Shown: positions 27,198-36,900, counted from the stretch's first letter. The stretch: 64,000 nucleotides of DNA from Chitinophagales bacterium (GCA_022360175.1 JAKSDI010000146.1:1-64000), one strand, 5' to 3'. Notes: generated from the letters alone by a model not told the origin. Numbers and translations are program-made.

Positions 27198-27386
27198 ATG
27201 GCTAAGAAGAGCAAAGGAAACCGCCTTCAAATAATCTTGGAATGTACTGAGCATAAAAATTCTGGTATGCCAGGTACTTCTCGTTATGTAACGCAGAAGA
27301 ACCGTAAAAACACTCCAGATCGCTTGGAATTAAAGAAGTACAATCCTATTATGAAGAAGGTTACTGTACACCGTGAGATTAAATAA
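27198..27386 (+). CDS. rpmG: Ribosomal protein bL33
   Basis: 62 residues. [40 protein letters not shown] and a KVTVHREIK end are the bL33 signature. It lacks the two CxxC pairs, so it is the zinc-independent type like its neighbour bL28. 25 bp downstream of rpmB. Confidence 0.98.
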   Translation: MAKKSKGNRLQIILECTEHKNSGMPGTSRYVTQKNRKNTPDRLELKKYNPIMKKVTVHREIK

Positions 27387-27462
27387 GTGATTTATTGGGG
27401 TTGCGGCTTACGCATTAAATGCTTATTATTGCATACCTGTAATAAATACAAAATATTCTACT

Positions 27463-27639
27463 ATGGCTAAGAAAGTATCTAAGAACGCAAGGGTAGCGCA
27501 GCGTGCAGCAAACGCTGGTTCTGGTCGTGACCATGTTAAAGTGGTTAAGAGTATGAAGGACCCTGAAACTGGAAAATATACTTACAAAGAAGTGATCATC
27601 CATAAGGATCAGGTCAAGCAATTCTTTGCAAATAACTAA
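27463..27639 (+). CDS. DUF4295 small basic protein, Bacteroidota-specific
   Basis: 58 residues, MAKKVSKNARVAQRAANAGS...KDQVKQFFANN. Family DUF4295 is found right after rpmG in Bacteroidota and is highly basic; it is thought to be ribosome-associated, though a role is not established to my knowledge. ATG at 27463 with a 76-bp spacer after rpmG, and a terminator directly after it at 27665. Confidence 0.92.
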   Translation: MAKKVSKNARVAQRAANAGSGRDHVKVVKSMKDPETGKYTYKEVIIHKDQVKQFFANN

Positions 27640-27664
27640 TACGGACTTTCCGTTGTTGGTAATC

Positions 27665-27708
27665 AAAGAGGCTTTTCTTTCAACTGAAGGAAAGCCTCTT
27701 TGTATTGT
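27665..27708 (+). terminator. Terminator of rpmB-rpmG-DUF4295 operon
   Basis: AAAGAGGCTTTTCTTTC pairs with GGAAAGCCTCTTT (27665-27701) over a short loop, followed by TTGTATTGTT. It ends the ribosomal-protein operon before ftsY. Confidence 0.85.
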
Positions 27709-27810
27709 TGCTATAGCCTTTTTTAAGTACCAGGATTGAACAGTAATTAGCACATTTTACGGATTAATAAAGCAAAAGGCTATTTACTGTTGATTATAAA
27801 AACTCCTACT

Positions 27811-28773
27811 ATGAGCTTTTTTAAAAAATTCTTCAATAGGGAGAAGAAAGAAGACCTAGATAAAGGACTTGAGAAAACTAAATCCAATTTTTTTGGCAAA
27901 ATAGCTAAAGCAGTTGCTGGTAAAACAACTGTTGATGATGAAGTACTGGACGAATTGGAACAAGTGCTGATTTCATCTGATGTAGGCCTTGATACAACCG
28001 TAAAGATCATTGATCGAATAGAAGAACGCGTAAAGCGTGATAGCTATCTGGGTACTTCTGAGTTGAATGAAATTCTACGGGACGAGATCGTTCAATTACT
28101 CTCAGAAAATAATACGGTTAGCCTGGAAGATTATACCCTGCCAACGGATAGCCGCCCGGCAATCATTCTGGTTGTTGGTGTAAATGGGGTAGGTAAAACA
28201 ACTACGATTGGTAAACTGGCACATCAATATACAAAGCAAGGCCTTAAAGTAGTACTAGGGGCAGGAGATACTTTCCGTGCGGCAGCTGTAGACCAACTTG
28301 GAATATGGGCCGATCGAGTAGGTTGTGATTTTTATAGTAAAGGAATGAATACCGACCCTGCAGCAGTAGCATATGAAACGGTAAGGCATGCAATCGATAA
28401 TAATTGTGATGTAGCGATTATCGATACTGCCGGACGTTTGCACACCAAGATTAATTTAATGAAAGAGCTTTCTAAAATACGCCGCTCTGTTAGCAAAAGC
28501 CTGGAAGGTGCTCCACATGAAGTACTATTGGTGTTAGATGCAACAACAGGGCAAAATGCTATTGAACAAGCTCGTCATTTTACAGAAGCAACTGATGTCT
28601 CTGCGCTGGCTTTGACCAAGCTGGATGGTACGGCAAAAGGTGGTGTAGCAATTGGTATTTCTGATCAATTTAAAGTACCTATCAAGTACATTGGGGTAGG
28701 AGAGGGAATAGACCAATTGCAGGTATTTAATAAGCGTGCTTTTGTAGATTCTCTTTTTGAGGCAGTGGAATAA
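27811..28773 (+). CDS. ftsY: Signal recognition particle receptor FtsY
   Basis: 320 residues from the ATG at 27811 (an upstream TTG frame is ignored). N domain about 15-100; NG GTPase domain with G1 GVNGVGKTTTIGKLA, DTFRAAAVDQL (I-box/G2), G3 DTAGRLHTK, G4 TKLDGTAKGG and a closing GVGEGIDQLQVF. The long acidic A domain of proteobacterial FtsY is missing, as usual in Bacteroidota. It docks ribosome-SRP complexes at the membrane. Its position after the L28-L33-DUF4295 operon is typical of the phylum. Confidence 0.98.
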   Translation: MSFFKKFFNREKKEDLDKGLEKTKSNFFGKIAKAVAGKTTVDDEVLDELEQVLISSDVGLDTTVKIIDRIEERVKRDSYLGTSELNEILRDEIVQLLSENNTVSLEDYTLPTDSRPAIILVVGVNGVGKTTTIGKLAHQYTKQGLKVVLGAGDTFRAAAVDQLGIWADRVGCDFYSKGMNTDPAAVAYETVRHAIDNNCDVAIIDTAGRLHTKINLMKELSKIRRSVSKSLEGAPHEVLLVLDATTGQNAIEQARHFTEATDVSALALTKLDGTAKGGVAIGISDQFKVPIKYIGVGEGIDQLQVFNKRAFVDSLFEAVE

Positions 28774-28899
28774 AATTAGTACTTGCCTATGATTCTAGGG
28801 AAGGATGGCCTTTTTGTCGTACAGGCGATTTATTTGTTATAAGCTTAGAATAAATCAATATATATATAGTTGCTATCTTTAAAGCAAATAGCAACTATC

Positions 28900-31800
28900 A
28901 TGATCCGAAAACTAACCCCGGTCTATATGCTCTTTCTATTAGGGCTATGGATGACGACTACTTCTAATTCTAATAATCCACCTAATGGGCGTACAGGTGC
29001 CCCTGGAGATGGACTCTGTTCCAATTGTCATTCTGGCGGAGCAGCACTTGATGGCTCCGTTTCTCTCACAGGTTTGCCAGCAGTGGCAATGCCCAATACC
29101 ACCTACACCATCACAGTTACGGTTTCTAATCCTAATGGACAAGCACAAAGAGGTGGCTTCCAATGGGTGGCTTTAAATAGCAGTAACCAGAATGTAGGTA
29201 CAATATCTGGAGCAGGAGCTAGTTCCACTATCACTCCTTCTGGTGGGCGAGTATATCACGAGCATAATCCTGCTCAAAATTTTGGTGCTGCTACCACCGT
29301 TTCTTATACAGCCAACTGGACTGCTCCCAGTGCTCCTACTACTACAGAAACACTTACTTTCTATGGTGCATCCGTAATTGCTAATGGAAATGGCAATACC
29401 AGCGGTGATCTGGTTGTAACGACTCAGGCTACTACCCAGATGATGGGAAGCGGCGTTCCATTAAGTGGTTCTATTGTCAATGAAGAGCCCGTTAGTTGTA
29501 ATGGAGGCAATAATGGGCAGGCGACTGCTTTGGGTGATGGAGGAAATCCTCCTTATAGTTACCTCTGGTCATCAGGCAGCACCCAGCAAACGGCTACCAA
29601 TCTTCCTGCCGGTAATGCTTCTGTGACTATTACTGATACTGATTTTAATAGTGTTGTAGCACAAACATTTATTGATGAACCTGATGCGATAACCGTAGAT
29701 TTGGCTCTTATCAATGGGATTGATTGTGACAATGATCAAGGTAGTGCCACTGCAATTGTAAGTGGAGGAACCGGAGGGTATGACTATAACTGGTCTAGTG
29801 GCGAATCTGGAGTTACGGCCAATAATCTAGTTGGTGGAGTCAACTTCATAACAATAACAGATGCCAATTCTTGTATAGAAACAGCCAGTATCAATGTTCC
29901 TGAAGATACCACAGAGCCATCAGTAGATGCTGGCCTGGATGTCACGATTACCTGCAATACTCCCAGTATAGTATTAATGGGAACGGTAACCGATTGTGCT
30001 AATTGTGATTATGCCTGGAGTACAACAAATGGAAATATTGTTCAGGGAGGTAATACATTAACACCAGAAGTGAATGCAGCGGGCACTTATACGCTAACTG
30101 CTACCAATCCAAATAATGGCTGTTCTTCTACAGATGCTGTAACCGTAAGTGATGATTCTTTATTACCAATAGTAGATGCAGGTGCAGATGATACGCTGAA
30201 TTGTAATATTACAGAACTTATTCTTTCAGGCAATGTGAGTACTTGTACAGATTGTATCTATGAATGGAATACTACGGATGGTCAGATAGTATCGGGCGCT
30301 GATGGATTGACTCCTACTGTTAACAGCAGTGGTACCTATGTATTGATGGCTACCAATGGTATGAGTGGTTGTTCTTCTACCGATACCGTGCTAATATCTG
30401 GTGTTTTATTACCAATAGTAGATGCCGGTGCAGATGATACCCTTAACTGCAACATAATAGAGGTTACTCTTTCTGGTAGTGCGAGCAATTGTGCTGATTG
30501 CACCTACGAATGGAGTACTGCTGATGGTCAGATAGTATCCGGTATGGATAGCTTGAGTTCGCTTGTCAATAGTGGTGGTACTTATGTGTTAATGGCTACC
30601 GATACTATTAGTGGCTGTGTTGCTACTGATACAGTGCTGATAAACGAAGATACCGTAATGCCAGTAGTAGATGCAGGAACTGATGGCACGCTTAATTGCT
30701 CTATAACAGAACTCACCCTTTCGGGTAATGTGAATGATTGTCCCGATTGTACCTATGAATGGAGCACTGCTGATGGTCAGATAGTATCTGGTGCGGATAG
30801 CTTAAGCCCGCTTGTCAATAGTAGTGGTACTTATATATTATTGGCTACCGATACCATTAATGGCTGTGCATCTACCGATACCGTACTCGTAAATGAAGAT
30901 ACTGTATTGCCGATAGTAGATGCGGGTGCTGATGATACCCTCAATTGTAATATAGTAGAACTCACCCTTTCGGGTAATGTAAGTGATTGTGCCGACTGTA
31001 CCTATGAATGGAGTACTACAAATGGTCAGATAGTATCCGGTGCTGATGGGTTGACTCTTGTTGTTAACAGTAGCGGCACCTATGTACTGACAGCTACTAA
31101 CACGACTAATACTTGTTCCAGCTCTGATGAGATTATAATTACAGAAACACCTCCTCCGGCAGCTACTATAACAGAAGTGATTTCCCTGGATTGTCATGGT
31201 GAAGATAATGGCTCTGCCACAATCTCTGTTACGGATGGTATGGCGCCTTATACTTATGCCTGGTCTTCAGGGGGGACAGAAATGACAGAAACGGGACTAG
31301 CTGCTGGAAATTATACGGTTACGGTTACAGATGCAGATAATTGTACAGATGTAGCTTCCTTTAGCATTACGGAGCCCGATTTGTTAATAGCTAATGCTAC
31401 AGCATCCGGAGAGAGTGGTGCTAATGCAAATGATGGAACAGCAATGGCTGGGCCCACAGGAGGAACGCCTCCTTATTCATACTTGTGGAGCAATAATGAA
31501 ACTACAGCTATGATTAGCGGCTTGATGCCTGGTACCTATACTGTGACCGTAACAGATGCTAATGATTGTATAGCTATAGAATCTGTTATAGTAAGTAGTT
31601 TTGATTGCAGTGATTTAACAGCAACTATTACTTCTACCAATCTAAGTTGCTTTGAGTCGGCAGATGGTACGGCTACTGTAAACCTGGAGAATGCCATCCC
31701 TCCTCTTGTTATTAACTGGTCTAATGGAGATTCGGAAGCGAGTATATCTGGCCTATCTGCAGGCTTATACAGCGTAACTGTAACAGATAGTAATAATTGC

Positions 31801-33912
31801 TCGGTGACTGCCAGTACGAATATTACACAACCTGATATTTTAGAGAGTAATGTAGAACTGACTGCTGTTAGCTGTTTTGGAGGTGATGATGGAACCGCTA
31901 GTATTAGCGTATCAGGAGGTACTCCTCCTTATATGGAACAATGGCCAAACGATGAAAATGGAACTGATTTGGCTGCTGGCAATTATATAGTAACAATAAC
32001 AGATGCTAACAACTGCTCCCATGAAGTAGATATAACGATTACTCAGCCTGATGCTATCGAAATTATGGGGAGTACTCAAAATGTTAGTTGTTTTGAAGGA
32101 ATGGATGGGGCAATCGATTTGACCATTACAGGGGGTACAGGTCCGTATACGAGTGTTTGGTCACATGACGGAGAGCCAGATTCTCTCAGCTCAGGAAATT
32201 ATACGGTTACGGTGACAGATGCTAATGACTGTACCGCAACAGCCTCTTTTGATATATCACAGCCTACTCCATTCCAGATTGATATAAATGTTCAGCATGT
32301 GAGTTGCTTTGGAGCGAGTGATGGGGCAATAGACGTACAGGTTTCAGGTGGCACTCCTCCATATGAAGTCTTTTGGATAGGAGGAAGTAGTGATACCATG
32401 CTCCCTGCAGGCACTTATGCTGTATTAATCATGGATGCAAATGGGTGTAGTATGATAGTAGATGATATCGTAGTAGAACAACCTGATGAAATTGTGGTAA
32501 GTGAAACGATTGAAAATGTAAGTTGCTTTGGTGTTTCTGATGGTTCTGCTAGCTTTGAAATTTCAGGAGGTGTTCCTCCTTATGATATCGAATGGCCAAA
32601 TGGAGAAGATGGTCTGAATTTATCAGCAGGCACTTATGCGGTGACGATTACTGGCGCAGATGGTTGTAACACTATTAGTGATATTAGTATTCTCGAACCG
32701 GATTCGCTTACGCTGAATGTAGTGGAAATGATTCCTCTTTCCTGTTATGACGAAGATGGTTTTGTAAGCGTTGAGGCAATGGGAGGTACTCCGGATTATA
32801 CTTACACCTGGAGTGATGGTACCATGGGGCCAGAAAATGATGCTCCAACAAATACACCTAGCGTAACGGTTACGGATGCTAATGGTTGTACCGCTTCAAT
32901 CGCAATAGAAATACCACAAAACTTTGAGACACCTTCCTTCACATTTATTGATGGTGATGAATATGAATTGAATTGTGGAGATAGCACGCTATTAGTCAGC
33001 ATAGATATAAGTGGATGTGATAGCTGTGATGTCAATTGGTCTGGCTCTATGGGGCAAGCCATTGGGCAAATCAGTATTGATTCCGCATTTATCAGTGAAG
33101 CCGGGATTTATGAAGTGAGCATAACAAATCTTTTAAGCGGATGTACGAGTATAGATTCATTCTTTGTATCAATAGCACCACCTCTTGAGATACTTGAACT
33201 AGAAACTACAGATGTAAGTTGTGCAGGTGGCTCAGATGGGACTATTGATATCAGTCTTATAAATGCAGTTCCTCCTCTGACGTATATATGGGCTCCTGCT
33301 GGTACTGATCCTGATCAGGGGCTTGCGGCAGGTACTTATGAGTTAACAATTGTAGATGCAGTCAACTGTGAGGTGAGCACTTCTTTTGTCATAGGAGAAC
33401 CGGATTCTTTGCTCATTCAAATTGATGAAGTTGTCATGCCAGGTAGTGGTGCTAATGATGGCTCAATCGCTATTACTATTAGCGGAGGTACAGAAGATTA
33501 TTTAATAGAGTGGCAGTTGGATGGAGCTTTTTATTCTAATGAAGAAGATTTGTCTAACCTGGGAGCAGGTACCTATACTATTATAGTAACAGATGCTAAT
33601 GGTTGTGTCAGTACAGAAGAAGTGATTCTGGATGAAGTGACTAGTGTATCTGATTTGGCTGCTCAGTTAGCGGTATCAATATATCCTAATCCTGTGACTG
33701 ATTTATTGGTGATTGCCGATAAAGGGAAATTCCAGCAAGCAGTTAACTTATCTCTTTACAATGGGGTAGGGGCTCAGATATACTCCCAATTATGGGAACC
33801 TACTGTTTCTAGAGAAGAAAGGATCGATATGAGCATGCTTCCCGCAGGAGTATATTGGTTGAAGCTTAGTCATGAAACGGCTAATAAAACATATCGTATC
33901 ATGAAATTATAA
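28900..33912 (+). CDS. Giant T9SS adhesin with choice-of-anchor V and SprB repeats
   Basis: 1670 residues from the ATG at 28900. Signal peptide to about 22, then a reeler-like choice-of-anchor V domain with a CSNCH motif (C40, C43, H44), which has the form of a c-type heme site. About residues 190-340 and 755-1640 consist of SprB-type repeats (e.g. NVSCFGVSDGSASFEISGG, about 70 residues each). Between them lie five near-identical 82-83-residue repeats. The C-terminal 75 residues are a T9SS type A sorting domain (SIYPNPVTDLLVI...MSMLPAGVYWLKL...). SprB is the gliding-motility adhesin of Flavobacterium; this protein is likely a surface adhesin. Acidic, Asn/Thr-rich composition. Confidence 0.9.
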   Translation: MIRKLTPVYMLFLLGLWMTTTSNSNNPPNGRTGAPGDGLCSNCHSGGAALDGSVSLTGLPAVAMPNTTYTITVTVSNPNGQAQRGGFQWVALNSSNQNVGTISGAGASSTITPSGGRVYHEHNPAQNFGAATTVSYTANWTAPSAPTTTETLTFYGASVIANGNGNTSGDLVVTTQATTQMMGSGVPLSGSIVNEEPVSCNGGNNGQATALGDGGNPPYSYLWSSGSTQQTATNLPAGNASVTITDTDFNSVVAQTFIDEPDAITVDLALINGIDCDNDQGSATAIVSGGTGGYDYNWSSGESGVTANNLVGGVNFITITDANSCIETASINVPEDTTEPSVDAGLDVTITCNTPSIVLMGTVTDCANCDYAWSTTNGNIVQGGNTLTPEVNAAGTYTLTATNPNNGCSSTDAVTVSDDSLLPIVDAGADDTLNCNITELILSGNVSTCTDCIYEWNTTDGQIVSGADGLTPTVNSSGTYVLMATNGMSGCSSTDTVLISGVLLPIVDAGADDTLNCNIIEVTLSGSASNCADCTYEWSTADGQIVSGMDSLSSLVNSGGTYVLMATDTISGCVATDTVLINEDTVMPVVDAGTDGTLNCSITELTLSGNVNDCPDCTYEWSTADGQIVSGADSLSPLVNSSGTYILLATDTINGCASTDTVLVNEDTVLPIVDAGADDTLNCNIVELTLSGNVSDCADCTYEWSTTNGQIVSGADGLTLVVNSSGTYVLTATNTTNTCSSSDEIIITETPPPAATITEVISLDCHGEDNGSATISVTDGMAPYTYAWSSGGTEMTETGLAAGNYTVTVTDADNCTDVASFSITEPDLLIANATASGESGANANDGTAMAGPTGGTPPYSYLWSNNETTAMISGLMPGTYTVTVTDANDCIAIESVIVSSFDCSDLTATITSTNLSCFESADGTATVNLENAIPPLVINWSNGDSEASISGLSAGLYSVTVTDSNNCSVTASTNITQPDILESNVELTAVSCFGGDDGTASISVSGGTPPYMEQWPNDENGTDLAAGNYIVTITDANNCSHEVDITITQPDAIEIMGSTQNVSCFEGMDGAIDLTITGGTGPYTSVWSHDGEPDSLSSGNYTVTVTDANDCTATASFDISQPTPFQIDINVQHVSCFGASDGAIDVQVSGGTPPYEVFWIGGSSDTMLPAGTYAVLIMDANGCSMIVDDIVVEQPDEIVVSETIENVSCFGVSDGSASFEISGGVPPYDIEWPNGEDGLNLSAGTYAVTITGADGCNTISDISILEPDSLTLNVVEMIPLSCYDEDGFVSVEAMGGTPDYTYTWSDGTMGPENDAPTNTPSVTVTDANGCTASIAIEIPQNFETPSFTFIDGDEYELNCGDSTLLVSIDISGCDSCDVNWSGSMGQAIGQISIDSAFISEAGIYEVSITNLLSGCTSIDSFFVSIAPPLEILELETTDVSCAGGSDGTIDISLINAVPPLTYIWAPAGTDPDQGLAAGTYELTIVDAVNCEVSTSFVIGEPDSLLIQIDEVVMPGSGANDGSIAITISGGTEDYLIEWQLDGAFYSNEEDLSNLGAGTYTIIVTDANGCVSTEEVILDEVTSVSDLAAQLAVSIYPNPVTDLLVIADKGKFQQAVNLSLYNGVGAQIYSQLWEPTVSREERIDMSMLPAGVYWLKLSHETANKTYRIMKL
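29923..31164 (+). repeat. Five tandem ~249-bp coding repeats
   Basis: Units begin at 29923, 30172, 30418, 30667 and 30916 (periods 249, 246, 249, 249 bp). Each encodes VDAG-x-D-x(3)-C ... YEWSTxxGQIVSG ... GTYVL-x-AT. Units 2-5 are much closer to one another than to unit 1, which points to recent duplication or gene conversion; Cys content is constant at four to five per unit. Confidence 0.9.
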
Positions 33913-33995
33913 ATGAGAGGCAACCCTTAAGGCATATGACTTCGTCTGGATGATTGAAGTATTTAGTATATTTAATAGAACTAAAACTACTAAAG

Positions 33996-34193
33996 ATGAA
34001 GTTACCCAAGCCATTGATTCATGCAATTGCCCTCGGATTAGCTGTAGGTGCTACTACTTCTTGTTCTCTATTAGAAAACACGAATGATATTAGCCCTAAT
34101 GGAGAAGAAAAAGCCAATCAGGTTGATAATAAAGAAAACACCTGTGGCAATGAAACAGTAGATTATAACTGTCCTGCTTGCGGGATGGGATAA
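33996..34193 (+). CDS. Candidate MNIO-modified RiPP precursor, Cys-rich C-terminus
   Basis: 65 residues from the ATG at 33996 (an upstream TTG frame is rejected). A hydrophobic N-terminus IHAIALGLAVGATTSC (C23) looks like a signal or weak lipoprotein signal; the middle is acidic; the end is TCGNETVDYNCPACGMG with C50, C59 and C62. It lies 82 bp upstream of an MNIO (DUF692) gene on the same strand. Short secreted Cys-rich peptides next to MNIO enzymes are precursors of metal-related RiPPs (chryseobasin, bufferin and HvfA classes). The CPACGMG end recalls the chryseobasin-type precursors as I remember them; unverified. Confidence 0.75.
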   Translation: MKLPKPLIHAIALGLAVGATTSCSLLENTNDISPNGEEKANQVDNKENTCGNETVDYNCPACGMG

Positions 34194-34275
34194 ATTAAAA
34201 GTGATAGAGTGATGTGGTGATATAGTGACAAGATCTATTTTACCACATCACACCATCACCACATCAAGACCTCTC

Positions 34276-35385
34276 ATGTACGCCTCCATTGCTTGCAATT
34301 TAGATACCAACATCCTGTTGGCAGCTCTGCCTTTGTTTGAGACGGAAAAAGTAGAAGCCATTGAATGGTCATTTGATGCTTTGTTTAATAAAGCACAAGT
34401 ACCAGCTTGGTTCTACGAACTGTTACAAGCTTATGCTAAAGAAAAACGATTGATAGGGCATGGTATCTTCTTTTCTCTCTTTTCCGGGCGTTGGAGAGAA
34501 GAGCAAGAAGCGTGGTTAGCTCAATTACAAGAAGTTGCTCGTGATTTTCAGTTTCAGCATATTACAGAGCATTTTGGTTTTATGACTGGCGAGAATTTTC
34601 ATGCAGGAGCACCACTAAGTATTCCAATAACTGAAAAAACGCTTCGGATAGGGCAGGATCGCCTAAAGCGTATTTATCAGGCTTGTGAATGTCCGGTAGG
34701 TTTGGAAAATCTGGCTTTCTCCTATTCCTTAGAAGATGTAAAGGCACAAGGAATATTTCTGGATCAATTATTGGAACCGATCAATGGTTTTATCATTTTA
34801 GATCTTCATAATCTTTATTGCCAGCTGTACAATTTTGAAATAAGTTTTGAAGAACTCATAGCATTATATCCTCTACAAAGAGTGCGAGAAATTCATATCT
34901 CAGGAGGTAGCTGGGAAGATTCTGTCCTAACACCCCAAAAGCGAGTACGCCGTGATACGCATGATGAGGCAGTACCAGATGAAGTATATAAGCTTCTGGA
35001 AAAAACGATTCCTCTTTGTCCTAATTTAAAATTCGTTACGCTCGAACAAATTGGTACCGGACTGGAAAATGAGCCTAAACGCGAACGGTACCGCCAGGAT
35101 TTTCTGAAAATGGAAAAAATAGTAGCTTCTTACACGAAATCTACTCCTGTTACAAATGATTTCCTGCCTATATCTCCTCTTCAAGTCTCGACCTCTCCTG
35201 AAGAAGATCAAATCCTGCACAAACAGCAAGTAGAGCTGTCTTATATCCTCGAAAATGCACCTGATTATTCTTCTGCTCAACAACAATTAGAAGCTTCAAG
35301 CCTGGCTCAATCTGACTGGAAAGTAGAAAATTGGGCACCACATATGTTGGAAACAGCACTTAAGATTGCTCAAAAATGGGCGTGA
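34276..35385 (+). CDS. MNIO (DUF692) RiPP maturase with C-terminal extension
   Basis: 369 residues from the ATG at 34276; the longer GTG frame from 34225 only translates the CACATCACC repeat. All iron ligands of multinuclear non-heme iron oxygenases are visible: H62 (IGHG), E98/H99 (ITEHF), E144 (GLENL), D176/H178 (LDLHNLY), H207 (EIHISGG), D227/H229 (RDTHDE) and E257 (TLEQIG). Such enzymes oxidise Cys or other residues in precursor peptides. The TIM barrel ends near 285; a further 85 residues (ISPLQVSTS...) rich in Gln/Ala may replace a separate partner protein needed to bind the precursor. The substrate is probably the peptide just upstream. Confidence 0.88.
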   Translation: MYASIACNLDTNILLAALPLFETEKVEAIEWSFDALFNKAQVPAWFYELLQAYAKEKRLIGHGIFFSLFSGRWREEQEAWLAQLQEVARDFQFQHITEHFGFMTGENFHAGAPLSIPITEKTLRIGQDRLKRIYQACECPVGLENLAFSYSLEDVKAQGIFLDQLLEPINGFIILDLHNLYCQLYNFEISFEELIALYPLQRVREIHISGGSWEDSVLTPQKRVRRDTHDEAVPDEVYKLLEKTIPLCPNLKFVTLEQIGTGLENEPKRERYRQDFLKMEKIVASYTKSTPVTNDFLPISPLQVSTSPEEDQILHKQQVELSYILENAPDYSSAQQQLEASSLAQSDWKVENWAPHMLETALKIAQKWA

Positions 35386-35487
35386 GCATTTTAGTTGAGC
35401 GTTCTTTCGAAAAATTCAGCTCAACAATTTAACTTCCACATCTTTTACAGCTTGATGGCATGAATGGGTGATTTCTTATAGGGTGTT

Positions 35488-35889
35488 CTAATCCCAGGTA
35501 TTACTATTTGAAATGGCATATTTCCCCGCTCCTGTGAAGAATAAGGCTATAGCTCCGAATAAATAAAGTCCTAGCAATTCTACTGCCCAACCACCGTGCT
35601 CATTTAAAGTAAAGACATCATTACTATGCACTAGCAAGATTGCTACAAGGCAGTTAATGACATATATGGTGGATGCAATTCTTGTTCTGAAGCCTACCAA
35701 TATTGCCAGAGGTGCAATAATCTCGCCTATGTATACTCCTGTGGCAAAAAAACCAGGCAAGCCTTTACTTTCTAGCATTCCTGAGATAAAACCTAAACCA
35801 CCACTTATTTTAGCAATTCCATGAAACAACATCAAACCTGCTACTGAAACTCTTAAGATGAGTAGCCCTAAATCAAAATTTCTCTTCAT
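35488..35889 (-). CDS. DoxX family membrane protein
   Basis: 133 residues with four membrane helices and the DoxX signature: LILRVSVAGLMLFHGIAKI at the start, GVYIGEIIAPLAILVGFRTR in the middle and GGWAVELLGLYLFGAIAL near the end. DoxX-like proteins are small quinone-linked or of unclear function. It follows an AraC regulator on the same strand by 97 bp, suggesting control by that regulator. DoxX relatives (HvfX) also occur in MNIO clusters, but this gene is convergent to the MNIO gene, so a link is weak. Confidence 0.88.
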   Translation of the reverse strand: MKRNFDLGLLILRVSVAGLMLFHGIAKISGGLGFISGMLESKGLPGFFATGVYIGEIIAPLAILVGFRTRIASTIYVINCLVAILLVHSNDVFTLNEHGGWAVELLGLYLFGAIALFFTGAGKYAISNSNTWD

Positions 35890-35986
35890 GATTTCATTTT
35901 GTTTAAATCACTTCACGTTATAAATTCAATACAAAGGTGTGGTTTATTGCACTGTTGATGTGGTGCAATTTTGAGTAAAAATGGTA

Positions 35987-36790
35987 CTATTTTGCAAGAT
36001 TGCTTCTTTTTCGAAATTCTTTAGGTGTGGTATTAGTTAATTTTTTGAAGAATTTCGTGAAATACGAATTGTCTTGGAAATCAAGGCTGTATGCTATTTC
36101 TGTAACTGATTTGTTAGTGTAGGTAAGTTGTCTTTTTGCCTCTATTAGCAATCGTTGTGAAATGACGCCTTCGGTAGTATCATTCAAAAGAGATTTAATC
36201 GTTTCACCAAGCTTTCTAGGGGTTATATTCAATAAATCGGCATAAAAACTGACTCTGCGTTGATGGATAATATGTTTGTCGAGTAGTAACTGAAACTGAT
36301 CAAATAGGTCAACAGAGTAGTGGCATGCCTGGCAATCGGGAAACTGTTGTTGCTTGACGTTATCTAATTTATAAATGATTGTTTTAAGCAAGTTGGTAAG
36401 GACATGTAGATTTTTAGAGTTGGAGAAGTACTCCATTTTGAAGAGCTGGTAAAGCAATTCAAAAGCTTTTTCATCGGTTCCTTCTACCTTCACCTCAGAG
36501 ATATAATTGAATTTACTGAAGAGTAGGCGCGGAAAATCGTCCAGAAAATCTTCAGAAAACCGGATAACCTGCCCTTGTACTATTTCATGAGGTAAAAATT
36601 GATGATACCTTTCCCTTGGTAAAACAAAAAAGGTATTAGACCGAAGATGAAAAACATCACCATCTATCATGAAGTCAGCTATTCCTTTTTGTAGCCACAT
36701 AATTTCATGGTAAGCTTTTTGCCGCGGAGCTAATGGGGAGGAGATAAGTTTTTCAGCTTCTTTCTCGTTGATTTCAAAATATTTAACCAT
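35987..36790 (-). CDS. AraC family transcriptional regulator
   Basis: 267 residues. N-terminal cupin-like sensor half (about 1-130, FFVLPRERYHQFLPHEI), C-terminal AraC DNA-binding domain with two HTHs (about 165-262: ITPRKLGETIKSLL and VTEIAYSLDFQDNSYFTKFFKK, then TTPKEFRKR). Effector unknown. The downstream DoxX gene is the obvious target. Confidence 0.92.
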   Translation of the reverse strand: MVKYFEINEKEAEKLISSPLAPRQKAYHEIMWLQKGIADFMIDGDVFHLRSNTFFVLPRERYHQFLPHEIVQGQVIRFSEDFLDDFPRLLFSKFNYISEVKVEGTDEKAFELLYQLFKMEYFSNSKNLHVLTNLLKTIIYKLDNVKQQQFPDCQACHYSVDLFDQFQLLLDKHIIHQRRVSFYADLLNITPRKLGETIKSLLNDTTEGVISQRLLIEAKRQLTYTNKSVTEIAYSLDFQDNSYFTKFFKKLTNTTPKEFRKRSNLAK

Positions 36791-36873
36791 TTCTAATTTA
36801 CTCGTCCAAAATGATTTTAAAACTATCTCTTTTTTATGGCTCCGGCAACTGTCATTTGATCAATTATAAAAAT

Positions 36874-36900
36874 GGCTCAGCACTGGGAAGGTGCTGAGCC
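36874..36900 (-). terminator. Terminator of T9SS gene at 37033
   Basis: A perfect 10-bp stem GGCTCAGCAC/GTGCTGAGCC with a 7-nt loop; on the minus strand it is followed by ATTTTTATAATT. It lies 133 bp past the stop of the 867-residue secreted protein. Confidence 0.85.

Noticed and set aside
34225-34275. Longer GTG start for the MNIO gene
   Set aside because: The added 17 codons translate the CACATCACC repeat, which also occurs near 6790; the ATG at 34276 begins the conserved part.
35488-35889. DoxX protein as an HvfX-like partner of the MNIO pair
   Set aside because: It is on the opposite strand, follows an AraC regulator, and has no Cys-rich metal motif; kept as a general DoxX protein.
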